Shown: positions 15,583 through 24,760, numbered from the stretch's first letter. The stretch is 64,000 nucleotides of DNA from Nesterenkonia lutea (GCF_014873955.1 NZ_JADBED010000001.1:2356001-2420000), one strand, 5' to 3'. Made by a program: numbers and translations. Notes: generated from the letters alone by a model not told the origin.

Positions 15583-16665
15583 TCACTCTCCGAGCACGGG
15601 TCCGAACTCTGGCCTGTTGTCCAGTCGCGTGTCCTCGCTGTCGGGCACCACCATCAGCGGACCCTCGGCGTGGTGCAGCACGCCCTGTGAGGTGGATCCG
15701 AGCAGCATCCCCGCGAAGCCGCCGCGGCCACGGGTCCCGATCACGGTGAGCTGGGCCCCGCGAGTCTCCTGCACCAGGACATCCACTGCTGTGCCGTCGA
15801 TGACCTCGGCGTCGATCTGCAGGTCCGGATAGTGGCTGTGCAGCCACAGCCGTCCCGCCTCGAGCTTCTCGCGCAGCTCCCCCAGAGCGGACTCGTTGTC
15901 GATGCTGGTGGGGATCCACACCAGCGTGGCGCCCACCGGAGGCAGCGCGCAGACGATGCGCAGGCTCGTCCCCCGTTCACTGGCCTCTCGGGCCGCCACC
16001 AGCGCTGCCACACGACCGAAGTCTGAACCGTCCACGCCGGCGGCCACGGGCCTGGGATCCTGCTGCGGAAGCGGGTGCGCACCCTGGGCGATCACCGATT
16101 CGGGAACCGGAGCCCCGGGCTGCGGAGATGCGGCCACGATGGGAATGGCCCCCGTGGCGGTGGTCACCGCGTTGGACTCCTTGGAGGAGAACTTCAGCGG
16201 CACCAGGACTGTGGGACACTTCGCGTGCGCCGGCAGCGCAGAGGAGACGGACCCGAGCAGCCGCCCGAAGAACCCGCCCCGGCCCCGGCTGCCGACCACC
16301 AGGACGACTGCCTCGTGCGAGTAGTCCAGCAGCACCCCGGCGGGATCACCGGACTCCACCTCATAGTGGACCTCACCCGGGTAGTCGCGGAGGAACTCAG
16401 CGGCCTGCTCGATGACCTTCTCCGAGCCCTGGCGCAGCGCAGAATCATCCATCAGCGCGTATCCGCCATCCATGGAGGAGGCGGCGAAAGCTGGGATGGA
16501 ATAGGCAGTGACCACTGTCAGCGGCAGTCTCCGGCGATGCGCCTCGGCCGCCGCCCAATGAGCGGCGCGCAGGGACTGCTCCGAGCCGTCCACTCCGACG
16601 ACGACGCCGCGTGACCGGCGTTTCGAGGCGGGATCACGAGATGCGTGGTTCTGTGGATCGTTCAT
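15583..16665 (-). CDS. Tandem universal stress protein (UspA family)
   Basis: A 360-residue cytoplasmic protein made of two UspA domains (about 18-155 and 205-345). Each has the ATP-binding signature G-x2-G-x9-G-S/T: VVGSRGRGGFFGRLLGSVS in the first and VIGTRGRGGFAGMLLGSTS in the second. This tandem architecture is common in actinobacteria, where ATP-binding Usps respond to hypoxia, starvation or other stress; the trigger here is unknown. GAGGAG lies 9 nt before ATG 16665. It is convergent with the NlpC/P60 gene and probably monocistronic. Confidence 0.9.
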   Translation of the reverse strand: MNDPQNHASRDPASKRRSRGVVVGVDGSEQSLRAAHWAAAEAHRRRLPLTVVTAYSIPAFAASSMDGGYALMDDSALRQGSEKVIEQAAEFLRDYPGEVHYEVESGDPAGVLLDYSHEAVVLVVGSRGRGGFFGRLLGSVSSALPAHAKCPTVLVPLKFSSKESNAVTTATGAIPIVAASPQPGAPVPESVIAQGAHPLPQQDPRPVAAGVDGSDFGRVAALVAAREASERGTSLRIVCALPPVGATLVWIPTSIDNESALGELREKLEAGRLWLHSHYPDLQIDAEVIDGTAVDVLVQETRGAQLTVIGTRGRGGFAGMLLGSTSQGVLHHAEGPLMVVPDSEDTRLDNRPEFGPVLGE

Positions 16666-16821
16666 GGTGGGCTCCTCTGGCCGTGGCGGTCAGCTTGCGC
16701 CCATGATATCGCCCCAGCCCCGAGCACACACCCGCTTCGGTGCCCGCAGACGGAAGACCGCATCCCAGAGCGTCGAATGCCTGCACGTCAGCGAGGTCCG
16801 GGTTCCCGCACGTCGGGGGGC

Positions 16822-17958
16822 TCAGGGGCGGAGGGTCACCGCATCGAGCAGGCGAGCGGGATAGTTCGTGGTGATCTCCTGGACTCCGAGGTCCAGCAGG
16901 AAACCCGCGTCCTGGGGATCATCCACGGTCCAGACGCGCAGCCGAGATCCGCGGGCGAGCCAGGCCTTCACCTGGGCCCGGTGATCTCTGACGTAGGTGA
17001 TGCCGGGGCCTGCGATTCCCGCCCGCCCGTTCCAGACCAGGGCTTCAGAGTCACGCAGGGTCCCACGCATCACCGCGGCCACCAGAGGGCGCACTGCGAA
17101 GGCCAGGGGCACGCCGTGAAGCCGCTTCTGGACCTGGGCCTCGGTCACCCTGCTCAGCAGAGCGCACAGCTTGTCCGGTGCCACCATATCCGCGAGGTAG
17201 AGCAGCGAGCCGGGGTAGAAGCTCATGAATGACACCGTCACTGCGTACTTGTCAGCGCCCCCGGCAGGGATCACGGAGGTCTCGGGATCCCAGCCGAAGC
17301 GCAGCAGGGTCCGCAGGACCTTGGTCTCCAGACGATCCCCGAACGGAGACGGATGCTTGAGCTCGATGGCCAGGCTGAGGTCTCGTCCCGCCTCGGTGAG
17401 CAGCTCCAGGACATCGGCGAGCGTCATCAACTGATCCTGGCGACGCCCATATTCTCCGGGGAGTCTGGGGGTCTTCCAGCTGGTGACATCGAGTGATCGC
17501 ATCTGCTGAAGGCTCAGCTCGGCCACGGCACCTGTGCCGTTGCTCGTGCGGTCCACTGTGGCGTCATGGAAGCAGACGGGCTCCCCATCAGCGGTCAGGT
17601 GCAGATCGATCTCCAGTCCGTCCGCTCCCTCCTCGAGAGCTCGCTGGTACGCGGCTCGACTGTGTTCGGGAAAGAGCCCGGAGGATCCTCGGTGGGCGTA
17701 GATCTTCGCCCGTCGCGTCGCCGGGTCCAGCTCACGGTCCAGCTGCCGGTCCAGCTCGAGGTCGAGAACATCCGCGCAGCGGAGCCCCTGCCCGGTCCGC
17801 ACTTCGCGGCCCAGGGGAGACGCCGCACGCAGTGTGTCAGGAGCTTCGCGGGCGTGTGCGAGATCTGTGGTCACAGCTTCAGCCTGCTCCTGGAAGGACA
17901 ACGGGGCACGACCATCCTGCGGCATGTTCGGAGAACAACCGGTGAACACGGGGTGCAT
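16822..17958 (-). CDS. Glycerophosphodiester phosphodiesterase family protein
   Basis: A 378-residue protein; the GDPD TIM barrel starts near residue 86 with IYAHRGSSGLFPEHS (catalytic His and Glu region). It continues with GADGLEIDLHLTADGEPVCF (metal-binding Glu/Asp), a second His in CFHDATVDRTSNG, AIELKH, and ends VDDPQDAGFLLDLGVQEITT. It should hydrolyse glycerophosphodiesters to glycerol-3-phosphate and an alcohol. No clear signal peptide is seen. The first ~85 residues are not part of the family, so the true start may be later, for example GTG near residue 29 (VTTDLAH) behind AGGAG. The next gene upstream ends only 23 nt before ATG 17958. Confidence 0.85.
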   Translation of the reverse strand: MHPVFTGCSPNMPQDGRAPLSFQEQAEAVTTDLAHAREAPDTLRAASPLGREVRTGQGLRCADVLDLELDRQLDRELDPATRRAKIYAHRGSSGLFPEHSRAAYQRALEEGADGLEIDLHLTADGEPVCFHDATVDRTSNGTGAVAELSLQQMRSLDVTSWKTPRLPGEYGRRQDQLMTLADVLELLTEAGRDLSLAIELKHPSPFGDRLETKVLRTLLRFGWDPETSVIPAGGADKYAVTVSFMSFYPGSLLYLADMVAPDKLCALLSRVTEAQVQKRLHGVPLAFAVRPLVAAVMRGTLRDSEALVWNGRAGIAGPGITYVRDHRAQVKAWLARGSRLRVWTVDDPQDAGFLLDLGVQEITTNYPARLLDAVTLRP

Positions 17959-17981
17959 GGCTCTGCGCGAGGCTCCTGAGC

Positions 17982-18980
17982 TCAGTGGCCGACGGTCTTG
18001 ACCGGGGCCTCGGCGCCGACGTCTGTGATCTGCTGCGGGTCCTCGTCGCCGCGCCGCCTCCTGCGCTGCGTGAGTATCTGGCGCTTGCGGCCCCGACGCT
18101 CTCTGCGTTCAGCCCGCAGCCGCTCGCGCTCCAAGGAACGCAGCATGTCCTTGACCAGGGACTCCGGCGTCTGCTCGGGAAGCTCACCGAAGGTGAGATG
18201 GGCCGATTTCACGATCTGTCTCGCCAGAGAGTGGTTCGCCGCCCCACCGACGACGGCGCCGATGCCGAAGGGTATTGCCCGGCCCACCATGGAGGTGCCC
18301 TGGCGGATGAAGAACCGCCGGACGAACTGGCGCTTGAGCTGGTCGACCACTGCCCCCGTCAAGCCCGAGGGGCTCGCGGAGGACTTCAGCGGCACCAGCG
18401 AGGCGAACGGGCCCGTGCCCTTTCCTCCGGCCTGCGCCGAGAGCTCTCCCAGGAGCTTGCGGCCCTGTTCACCGAGCATCACGCCCATCACCAGCAGCTT
18501 GGCCCGCTCGGGATCGGCAGTGCTGATCCCGGAGAGCTCCGCCATGGACTGCGCGTAGAGGGCGCATGCCTCGAGGAAGGTGCCGGTGGCCGCGGCGGAG
18601 AGGCCGAGCGAGGTCAGCGTCCCGACGGCAGGCACCGCCGCGGTGGCTCCGATGAGCGCACCTCCCCCGGTCAGGCCGCGGACGAACTCACGCTCCAGCT
18701 GGGCTGCGAGCTGGCGATTCGAGAAGCTGGGGTGCGCCTTGCGCAGGCGGCGCAGATTGGCGAGCACCAGGGGACGCTGCACGGTGACAGCACGCGTCAA
18801 CATGCTCTCGGCGCGGGGAGTCAGGCCGCCATGGTCGTCGAAGGCCTGGTCCTTGGCCATGGCGACTGTGCGCTGGAGGAAGAATCCAGTGGCTGCAGTG
18901 CGCATGATCGTCCCTTTGGTCGAAGACCCTGACGTGTGCGGAGCCGTGCCGCGTGATGCCATCCGGCGTGAGGGTGCCAT
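17982..18980 (-). CDS. Membrane-associated protein, EcsC/DUF697-like
   Basis: A 332-residue protein with two amphipathic/hydrophobic Gly-Ala-rich regions: GLTGGGALIGATAAVPAVG and TSLGLSAAATGTFLEACALY around 110-150, and GRAIPFGIGAVVGGAANHSL around 240. This is the pattern of EcsC-like or DUF697 proteins that associate with membranes. A very basic C-terminal tail (RERRGRKRQILTQRRRRRG) may touch nucleic acid or phospholipid. A TAGACT box 6 nt before ATG 18980 supports a leaderless start. The family assignment is by overall pattern only and function is unknown. The 23-nt gap suggests co-transcription with the GDPD gene. Confidence 0.5.
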   Translation of the reverse strand: MAPSRRMASRGTAPHTSGSSTKGTIMRTAATGFFLQRTVAMAKDQAFDDHGGLTPRAESMLTRAVTVQRPLVLANLRRLRKAHPSFSNRQLAAQLEREFVRGLTGGGALIGATAAVPAVGTLTSLGLSAAATGTFLEACALYAQSMAELSGISTADPERAKLLVMGVMLGEQGRKLLGELSAQAGGKGTGPFASLVPLKSSASPSGLTGAVVDQLKRQFVRRFFIRQGTSMVGRAIPFGIGAVVGGAANHSLARQIVKSAHLTFGELPEQTPESLVKDMLRSLERERLRAERRERRGRKRQILTQRRRRRGDEDPQQITDVGAEAPVKTVGH

Positions 18981-18986
18981 GAGTTC

Positions 18987-18992
18987 AGTCTA
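18987..18992 (-). promoter_or_regulatory. Leaderless -10 box (TAGACT)
   Basis: Minus strand TAGACT, 6 nt (GAACTC), ATG 18980. It is one of the best matches to the recurrent leaderless promoter of this window. Confidence 0.6.
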
Positions 18993-19022
18993 GAGCTTCG
19001 ACCGGCCTGCCGGGGAAGCGGT

Positions 19023-20348
19023 TCAGCTCCCGGCGATGTCGAGCCAGACCAGCCGACCAGCGGGGGCGGCCGGTTCATCCGGGTCCACGAGGTCATAGCC
19101 GAACTCCCCCTCCGCCGGCCAGAACACCCCGGTCTGTTCGACGTCCAGCGCGGCGGCCGGAAGCACATAGGAGGCGCGCACGGCCCCACCGCTGTCCAGG
19201 CCCTGGGTGGCCTGCAGGTCCGATGCCGGGTCGCGGCGCTCCGGGAGCGGCTCCTCGGTGATCGCCTGCGGCGCCGGGTCCTGCAGCGCATCGCCCTCCA
19301 GGAGTGTGGAGAGCTCCGGGACCTCCTCGGTGGAGAAGTCCAGCAGCTCCCGCTCCTCGGCGAGGCCGCCGGCGACTACGAAGGATGATCCGTGGTCGAG
19401 GCCGCCGTACGCGCCGTCGTCGTCGTAGAGGTACCAGGAAGAGTCCGAGACGAAGTCCGCCACCAGGCGGCGCTGGTCCTCGTTGCGGGCCGTGTCGAGT
19501 GCCCCGGACCCGGGTGAGCTGTTCAGGTCGGTGGCAACTACGTGGACATGCTTGTCTTGGTCTGGGACCTCGATCGGGATGTCCCACATGCTGGTGCTGG
19601 GGAGTCGGAGCACGGACTGCTCCAGCTCCGAGAACCGCCCCGCGGGCATCGCGTTCCCTGGCATGTCCTGCCAGAGGAACTCCTGGAAGGTGCGGATCTC
19701 GTCCTCGGCGATGGGGTGGGCGGAGAAGACCGCCATGCCCCGCTCACCGGCGTGACGTCCGTAGCCGATCGCGTCCTCGGGGCCACCGATGCGTCCATCG
19801 CCGTCCAGGTCCGCACCGGAATCGATCCCCGAATTGGTCGGCGCGGTGAAGGTGTAGGGGTACTGCATCCCGGTCTGGCCGTTCTGGCCGCGGGAGAGGT
19901 ACTGCTGATTCAGCGTCTCGGTGATCTGCTGACTCTCGTCATAGCTGACTCCGGTGAGCACCAGCACGTCCGGGGCGTTGATCTGCACGGTCTCGGCGAG
20001 CATTCGCGCTGAGGGGTCCATGCCGCCCTGCAGGGCCTCGAGCAGCTCGGCCGAGGAATCGGCGCTCAGTCCCGCGTGCAGAGTGGCGACGCGGACATCA
20101 CTCTCCTGCTTCGCCACCGTGGTCGAGGGCTGGTCATCACCAGCGGGAGCGGCGGGCTGCCCCGGCGTCGGGTAGCCGGAGGCCCGCTGCGGCGCGTCCA
20201 CAGTGGAAGCGTTCGGGTTCGGGGCCTGAGCGGAGGCACTGGCCCCGGTGGTTCCGGCAAGCATCAGGCCGGTCACGAGACAGGTGCATAATCCGCTGCG
20301 CATCGCTCCCCCGGCCCGGAGCGCGGGTGAGTTCTGGCCATTGGGCAT
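19023..20348 (-). CDS. Secreted endonuclease/exonuclease/phosphatase-fold protein
   Basis: A 441-residue protein with an N-terminal signal peptide (AMRSGLCTCLVTGLMLAGTT, cleavage near ASA-QA), so it acts outside the membrane. The mature part has the order of an EEP (DNase I-like) fold: VRVATLHAGLS, the segment NAPDVLVLTGVSYDE, GERGMAVFSAHPI, HVHVVATDLNSSPGS and a final region ending VWLDIAGS. The family predicts a metal-dependent phosphodiesterase or phosphatase, but canonical catalytic residues are only partly recognisable (for example NSSPGS where NxH/D is typical). It may have another substrate or be inactive. It is rich in Asp/Glu, like other secreted proteins here. Confidence 0.6.
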   Translation of the reverse strand: MPNGQNSPALRAGGAMRSGLCTCLVTGLMLAGTTGASASAQAPNPNASTVDAPQRASGYPTPGQPAAPAGDDQPSTTVAKQESDVRVATLHAGLSADSSAELLEALQGGMDPSARMLAETVQINAPDVLVLTGVSYDESQQITETLNQQYLSRGQNGQTGMQYPYTFTAPTNSGIDSGADLDGDGRIGGPEDAIGYGRHAGERGMAVFSAHPIAEDEIRTFQEFLWQDMPGNAMPAGRFSELEQSVLRLPSTSMWDIPIEVPDQDKHVHVVATDLNSSPGSGALDTARNEDQRRLVADFVSDSSWYLYDDDGAYGGLDHGSSFVVAGGLAEERELLDFSTEEVPELSTLLEGDALQDPAPQAITEEPLPERRDPASDLQATQGLDSGGAVRASYVLPAAALDVEQTGVFWPAEGEFGYDLVDPDEPAAPAGRLVWLDIAGS

Positions 20349-20355
20349 GGGTTAC

Positions 20356-20361
20356 ACCGTA
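20356..20361 (-). promoter_or_regulatory. Probable leaderless -10 box (TACGGT)
   Basis: Minus strand TACGGT, 7 nt, ATG 20348; spacing is one base longer than in the other examples. Confidence 0.45.
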
Positions 20362-20530
20362 ACCGGGCACCCTGTCCCTGCCAACCCCAGGCGGGCACCT
20401 GTGGAAACAGTTATGAAGGCGTGACAGTCACCGCCGGGTCGACGCCTGGCCTGGGAGGCCGCGTGAGGGCCAGGTGCGCGAGAGTCTGAACGGCATCTCC
20501 CCCGGCGGACGGCGCTTGCATTATAAGCGC

Positions 20531-20605
20531 ATGAAGTGTGTAAATAGTAGGAGAACGATCTTGGTGAGTCTGCTCAGTGACACGCAGTCACCACAGCACT
20601 TCTGA
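20531..20605 (+). CDS. Putative leader peptide upstream of BCCT carrier
   Basis: A 24-codon frame starting ATG 20531 (MKCVNSRRTILVSLL, ending SPQHF). A better-placed start may be TTG 20561 or GTG 20564, 7-10 nt after TAGGAG, giving a 13-14-residue peptide. There is no recognisable homology and no run of regulatory codons. It is included only because of its ribosome-binding site and the downstream terminator-like stem. Confidence 0.25.
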   Translation: MKCVNSRRTILVSLLSDTQSPQHF

Positions 20606-20606
20606 C

Positions 20607-20689
20607 GACGACGCAGGACCTCTTCCGCCTGTCACGCCGGGCTCGGGACACACCCCGCCGGTGAGGCGACAGAGTCGGCGTCGTCTTTT
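20607..20689 (+). terminator. Candidate attenuator stem before BCCT gene
   Basis: GACGACGC (20607-20614) can pair with GCGTCGTC (20678-20685), directly followed by TTTT. The loop is long (63 nt) and contains smaller hairpins (CGCC-GGTGA-GGCG). It could form a conditional terminator. Confidence 0.35.
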
Positions 20690-20776
20690 GCGTGTCCGCG
20701 GGGAATCGACTGCGCAGAGCTGAATCACATTGCACTCAACCAAAGAGAACACTCTCACCTGACTGAGGAGGAACAC

Positions 20777-22879
20777 ATGGCTTCGCAACCCGAAGCTCGA
20801 CTACGGGACTGGTCGCCGGCTGATGCCTGGCGCGGCCTGAACAAGCCCGTTTTCATTCCGGCGGTGCTCATCATCGTCATCGGCCTGATCTTCGCCACGT
20901 ATTGGGGTGCTGCGAACGGCGCTGATGCATTTGAAACGCTGAACTCCACCATCGTGAACACCGTCGGCTGGTGGTACGTCCTGATCGCGACCGGCTTCGT
21001 GGTCTTCGCCATCTGGGCCGGTGCGTCCAAGGCGGGCAACATCCGCCTCGGCCGCGACGACGAGAAGCCTGAATTCTCGCTCGGCTCCTGGTTCACGATG
21101 CTCTTCGCCGCAGGCATGGGCATCGGACTCGTCTTCTGGGGCGTGGCCGAGCCGCTGTGGCACTTCATCGCTCCCCCGGAGGTCACCGGCGAGATGGGCA
21201 TGGATGCCAACGGGGAGATGATCTCTGCTTCCGAGTCCGCGCTCTCAGGCACCGCCATGGGACAGTCGGTCTTCCACTGGGGCCTGCATGCCTGGGCCAT
21301 CTACGTGGTGATCGGTCTCGGCCTGGCCTATATGACCTTCCGTCGCGGGCGCCCGCTCTCGATCCGTTGGCTGCTGGAGCCGATCTTCGGCCGCAAGCTC
21401 ATCGAGTCCTGGGTGGGCCACGTCATCGACGTGGTCGCCATCGTGGGCACCGTGTTCGGCATCGTCACCTCGCTGGGCATCGGCACGCAGCAGATTGCGG
21501 CCGGCCTGGGCTTCATGGGCTGGATCGAAGACCCGGCGAACACCACGCTGCTGACACTGATCGTCGTCATCATCATGGCGATCGCCACCTTCTCGGTGAT
21601 CTCCGGCGTGAACAAGGGCCTGAAATGGCTCTCGAACTTCAACATGGTGATTGCTGCGCTGCTGGCGCTGTTCGTGCTGATCGCAGGGCCCACGCTCTTC
21701 CTGCTCCAGTCCTTCGTGGGCAACCTGGGCGAATACCTCATGGCCTTCCCCCAGCTCATGTTCGAGACCGGCGCCAGCTATGCCGGCGGCGACGAGGGCG
21801 GATGGTCCGCTGACTGGACCATCTACTACTGGGGCTGGTGGATGAGCTGGGCGCCGTTCGTCGGCATGTTCATCGCACGGATCTCCCGCGGTCGCACCAT
21901 CCGCCAGTTCGTCATAGGCGTGCTGCTGGCTCCGACTCTGGTCGGATTGATCTGGTTCACCATCTTCGGCTCCTCCGGCATCTGGTACCAGATGACTGAG
22001 GGCGTCATGGTCGGCGAGGACGGCAGCATCGACACCGTCGGCGCCACCTTCACGCTGCTGGAGCAGCTGCCGCTGGCCTCCATCACGGCCGTGGTCGCCA
22101 TCCTCGTGATCGCCATCTTCTTCATCACCTCCGGCGACTCCGGGTCACTGGTCACCGATGTGCTCGCCTACGGCGGACGCACCGACACGCCGAAGCTGAC
22201 ACGGGTCTTCTGGACCGTGTTCATCGCCATCACCGCCATCGTGCTGCTGGCCGCCGGTGGCGGCGAGGCGGCGGACGCCTCCCTGCGCGTGCTGCAGGTG
22301 GCATCCATCGCCGCGGCGGCCCCGCTGTCCATCGTGATGGTGCTGGCCGTGATCGCACAGATCAGGATGTTCAACTACGAGACCAAGACCATGCCTCGCT
22401 ACATCCGGATCCGTCCGACCGCGAGCAAGTCGGCTCTGGTGGACACTGCTCGCAGCGCCGCCGGCGGCGGGGACTCCACGCCTGGAGTCCACCGCAATCT
22501 GCGCACACTCCTGACCGGTCAGCGCACCGCGCTGAAGGGCTTCCTGGGCACCACCTCAGCGACGCTGTCCGGCCTGGACAAGCCGGAGTCGAAGGAGACT
22601 GGCGCAGCCGATCCCTTCTCCTCCGACGACATGGTGTTCGCGATCCAGGACGTGCCGTCGCATTCCACCACGGTCAACCCGGAGACGGGAACCCTGGGGT
22701 GGGACGAGGACGTCGCGTTCAGCGATCCGATCGCTGATCAGGTGTTCGAGACTCCCGAGTTCGCTGAATCGGCCACTGGTCAGCAGCTGGAATCCGAGCA
22801 GCTCTACGACGACGCCGTCAGCAACACAGGGGCGGGGACGACCCCTCCGGCTGCGCCCGATGAGGAGACGCCGCGCTAG
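20777..22879 (+). CDS. BCCT-family betaine/choline/carnitine transporter
   Basis: A 700-residue membrane protein with about 12 transmembrane helices (residues 20-545). It carries the family's glycine-rich unwound segment (MLFAAGMGIGLVFWGVAEPL) and the Trp-rich signature around helix 8 (WGWWMSWAPFVGMF). It should import glycine betaine or another compatible solute with Na+ (or H+). The MGIGLVFWG sequence fits the Na+-coupled branch. The C-terminal ~150 residues are an acidic hydrophilic extension, longer than the ~55-residue osmosensing tail of BetP; a sensing role is possible. GAGGAGG lies 6 nt before ATG 20777. It ends at a 51-bp palindromic terminator. Confidence 0.9.
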   Translation: MASQPEARLRDWSPADAWRGLNKPVFIPAVLIIVIGLIFATYWGAANGADAFETLNSTIVNTVGWWYVLIATGFVVFAIWAGASKAGNIRLGRDDEKPEFSLGSWFTMLFAAGMGIGLVFWGVAEPLWHFIAPPEVTGEMGMDANGEMISASESALSGTAMGQSVFHWGLHAWAIYVVIGLGLAYMTFRRGRPLSIRWLLEPIFGRKLIESWVGHVIDVVAIVGTVFGIVTSLGIGTQQIAAGLGFMGWIEDPANTTLLTLIVVIIMAIATFSVISGVNKGLKWLSNFNMVIAALLALFVLIAGPTLFLLQSFVGNLGEYLMAFPQLMFETGASYAGGDEGGWSADWTIYYWGWWMSWAPFVGMFIARISRGRTIRQFVIGVLLAPTLVGLIWFTIFGSSGIWYQMTEGVMVGEDGSIDTVGATFTLLEQLPLASITAVVAILVIAIFFITSGDSGSLVTDVLAYGGRTDTPKLTRVFWTVFIAITAIVLLAAGGGEAADASLRVLQVASIAAAAPLSIVMVLAVIAQIRMFNYETKTMPRYIRIRPTASKSALVDTARSAAGGGDSTPGVHRNLRTLLTGQRTALKGFLGTTSATLSGLDKPESKETGAADPFSSDDMVFAIQDVPSHSTTVNPETGTLGWDEDVAFSDPIADQVFETPEFAESATGQQLESEQLYDDAVSNTGAGTTPPAAPDEETPR

Positions 22880-22893
22880 AACCCTGGTCGAAA

Positions 22894-22944
22894 GACAGAG
22901 AGCGGGGCCCCAGTTCACCGTGAACTGGGGCCCCGCTCTCTGTC
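22894..22944. terminator. Perfect 51-bp palindromic bidirectional terminator
   Basis: 25-bp perfect arms (22894-22918 and 22920-22944; core GCGGGGCCCCAGTTCAC) around a single central C. It lies between the convergent BCCT and aldo/keto reductase genes and can terminate both. Confidence 0.85.
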
Positions 22945-22982
22945 ACTGAGTCAGCGCGAACATCACTGTGTCTGCGTGAACG

Positions 22983-23813
22983 TCAGGACGGGTTGAACTC
23001 TGCCGGGTTCGGGCCGGAGCGGCCGTCGCGCTCCAGCGAGTCGATCGCCGAGAGCTCGGCCTCGCTGAGCTCGAAGCCGAACACGTCGAAGTTCGACGCG
23101 ATGCGCTCTGGAGTCACCGACTTCGGGAAGAGGATGCGTCCCCGCTGCAGGTGCCAGCGGATGACCGCCTGAGCCGGCGAGACGCCATGCGCCTGAGCGG
23201 CCGCCACGACGGGCTCGTCCTCGAAGACCGCGCCCTGGGCGAGCGGGCTCCAGGCCTGGGTCTTGATGCCGTGCTTCTCATCGGCCTCCTGGATGCTGCG
23301 CTGCTGCAGGGCCGGGTGGATCTCGACCTGATTGATCGCAGGCACGATGGTCCCGGCTTCCAGGACACGATCCAGGTGCTCCGGCAGGAAGTTGGACACG
23401 CCGATGCTGCGTGTCAGTCCCTCCGCCTGCAGCTCCTCCATGGCCTTCCACGCGTCGAGGTAAGCCTCATCGGCCGGTGATGGCCAGTGGATCAGGTACA
23501 GATCGACGTAGTCCAGGCCGAGCTTCTGCAGCGAGGTGCGCAGAGCCTCCTTCGTCCGGCCCGCCTTGAAGTCACCGACCCAGAGCTTCGTGGTGACGTA
23601 GAGCTCCTCGCGAGGAATGCCGGAGTTCGCGATCGCGCGTCCCACGCCCTCTTCATTTCCGTAGACGGCCGCGGTGTCGATGTGCCGGTAGCCGACCTTC
23701 AGTGCTTCGGCGACGACATCGGCGGCATCATCCGCCGGCACCTGCCAGACACCGAAGCCGAGCTGGGGAATCTCAGTCCCGTCGTTGAGCGCGATGGTGG
23801 GAACTGCAGTCAT
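22983..23813 (-). CDS. Aldo/keto reductase (2,5-diketo-gluconate reductase type)
   Basis: A 276-residue NADPH-dependent cytoplasmic reductase. The catalytic tetrad is visible: Asp and Tyr in YRHIDTAAVYGNEEGVG, Lys in VTTKLW and His in YLIHWPSP. SIGVSNF and the C-terminal cofactor region FPKSVTPERIASNFDVFGF are typical of the AKR5-like group that reduces 2,5-diketo-D-gluconate, methylglyoxal and other aldehydes. The physiological substrate is not readable from sequence. The ribosome-binding site AGAGAGG precedes ATG 23813. It is monocistronic, facing the BCCT gene across the palindromic terminator. Confidence 0.9.
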   Translation of the reverse strand: MTAVPTIALNDGTEIPQLGFGVWQVPADDAADVVAEALKVGYRHIDTAAVYGNEEGVGRAIANSGIPREELYVTTKLWVGDFKAGRTKEALRTSLQKLGLDYVDLYLIHWPSPADEAYLDAWKAMEELQAEGLTRSIGVSNFLPEHLDRVLEAGTIVPAINQVEIHPALQQRSIQEADEKHGIKTQAWSPLAQGAVFEDEPVVAAAQAHGVSPAQAVIRWHLQRGRILFPKSVTPERIASNFDVFGFELSEAELSAIDSLERDGRSGPNPAEFNPS

Positions 23814-24058
23814 GTGAACCTCTCTCGTCCTGCGTGCATGGGCAGAGCATCAGTGCTCTCCTGAACTGCGAACCACTCCGTGCACAGGTTCATTCCACAG
23901 GATGAGCGGGCGGACCTGCCTGATGCCCTCCACGCATCACACGAGCCTGTCCTCACTGGTCAGCTGATGCTCACGGGCTTAGGCTGAGATCGCGGCCTGC
24001 TCCTGAGCAGCGCAGCGCACCATGTACGTCACGACACGCCCCACGCAGAGGATCTCCC

Positions 24059-24727
24059 ATGATGGCAGAGGCCACGACATCACGACGCCGAGCAACTGGG
24101 CGCACCCTGCTGATCGTCTCAGCGCTGGGGACCGCGGGATTCGCCGGCTGGTCCATGGCGCAGCTGCAGCTCTCGACACCCGAGACATTCCTCGCGGAGG
24201 CATGGCACGCCTTCGGACTCGTGGTCTTCGCAGGCCTGTTCGCCCTGGTGGCCTGGCGTCCTCGGGCTTATCCAGGGCTGATGGAGCTGACCATCCTGCA
24301 CAGCGCCGGGATGTTCACGCTGGCCTTCATCAACCAGGACGCGGAGGGATCCACCGCGAACATGGTCCTGCACGGCCTGCTGACCCTCGCCCTGCTGGTG
24401 GCGTATGTGGTGCTCGGCTGCGTCAAGGCCTGGGGACGCCAGTCGACCGGCGCACCGGCGGTCTCCTCCAGCGCGAGGACGGGCGGGACAGCGAAGGAGG
24501 CCCCGCGTGCCTCGTCAAGCAGCTCCAGCCCCACGAACAGCTCCGGGCCCGCGCAGGGCACGGCGGCCGATTCCACGAAGAAGCCGGCCCCCGGGGCCCA
24601 ACCGCAGCGCGGCCTGGATCGCGGGACTTCGCCCGCGAACCGCGAATCCTCGCCGACGACTCAGCCGGGCACCCAGCCCACCAAGCCGATACCGCAGAGC
24701 CTCCCCGAGGATCGCCCGCGGGGCTGA
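24059..24727 (+). CDS. Four-helix membrane protein with low-complexity tail
   Basis: A 222-residue protein. Residues 15-135 hold four hydrophobic segments (LLIVSALGTAGFAGWSMAQL, FGLVVFAGLFALVAW, LTILHSAGMFTLAFI and LLTLALLVAYVVLGCVKAWG). Residues 136-222 are a Ser/Pro/Thr/Gly-rich disordered tail (SSSARTGGTAKEAPRASSSS...). I do not recognise the family. GAGGAT lies 6 nt before ATG 24059; a second ATG follows immediately. It is convergent with the LytTR regulator gene (33-nt gap). Composition suggests a membrane protein with a flexible cytoplasmic or wall-facing extension. Confidence 0.6.
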   Translation: MMAEATTSRRRATGRTLLIVSALGTAGFAGWSMAQLQLSTPETFLAEAWHAFGLVVFAGLFALVAWRPRAYPGLMELTILHSAGMFTLAFINQDAEGSTANMVLHGLLTLALLVAYVVLGCVKAWGRQSTGAPAVSSSARTGGTAKEAPRASSSSSSPTNSSGPAQGTAADSTKKPAPGAQPQRGLDRGTSPANRESSPTTQPGTQPTKPIPQSLPEDRPRG

Positions 24728-24760
24728 GGTCCCGGGGACCCGAGAATCCGAGGCCGGGCC

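Larger units (their letters stand above)
20349..20776 (+). other. Long leader region upstream of the BCCT gene
   Basis: A 428-nt stretch. From about 20522 (TATAAG) it looks like a transcribed leader: a possible short ORF (20531-20605), a stem GGTGA/TCACC overlapping it, a stem GACGACGC/GCGTCGTC followed by TTTT (20607-20689), then about 70 nt to a strong ribosome-binding site (GAGGAGG). The architecture suggests attenuation, but no known riboswitch class was recognised. Confidence 0.4.
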
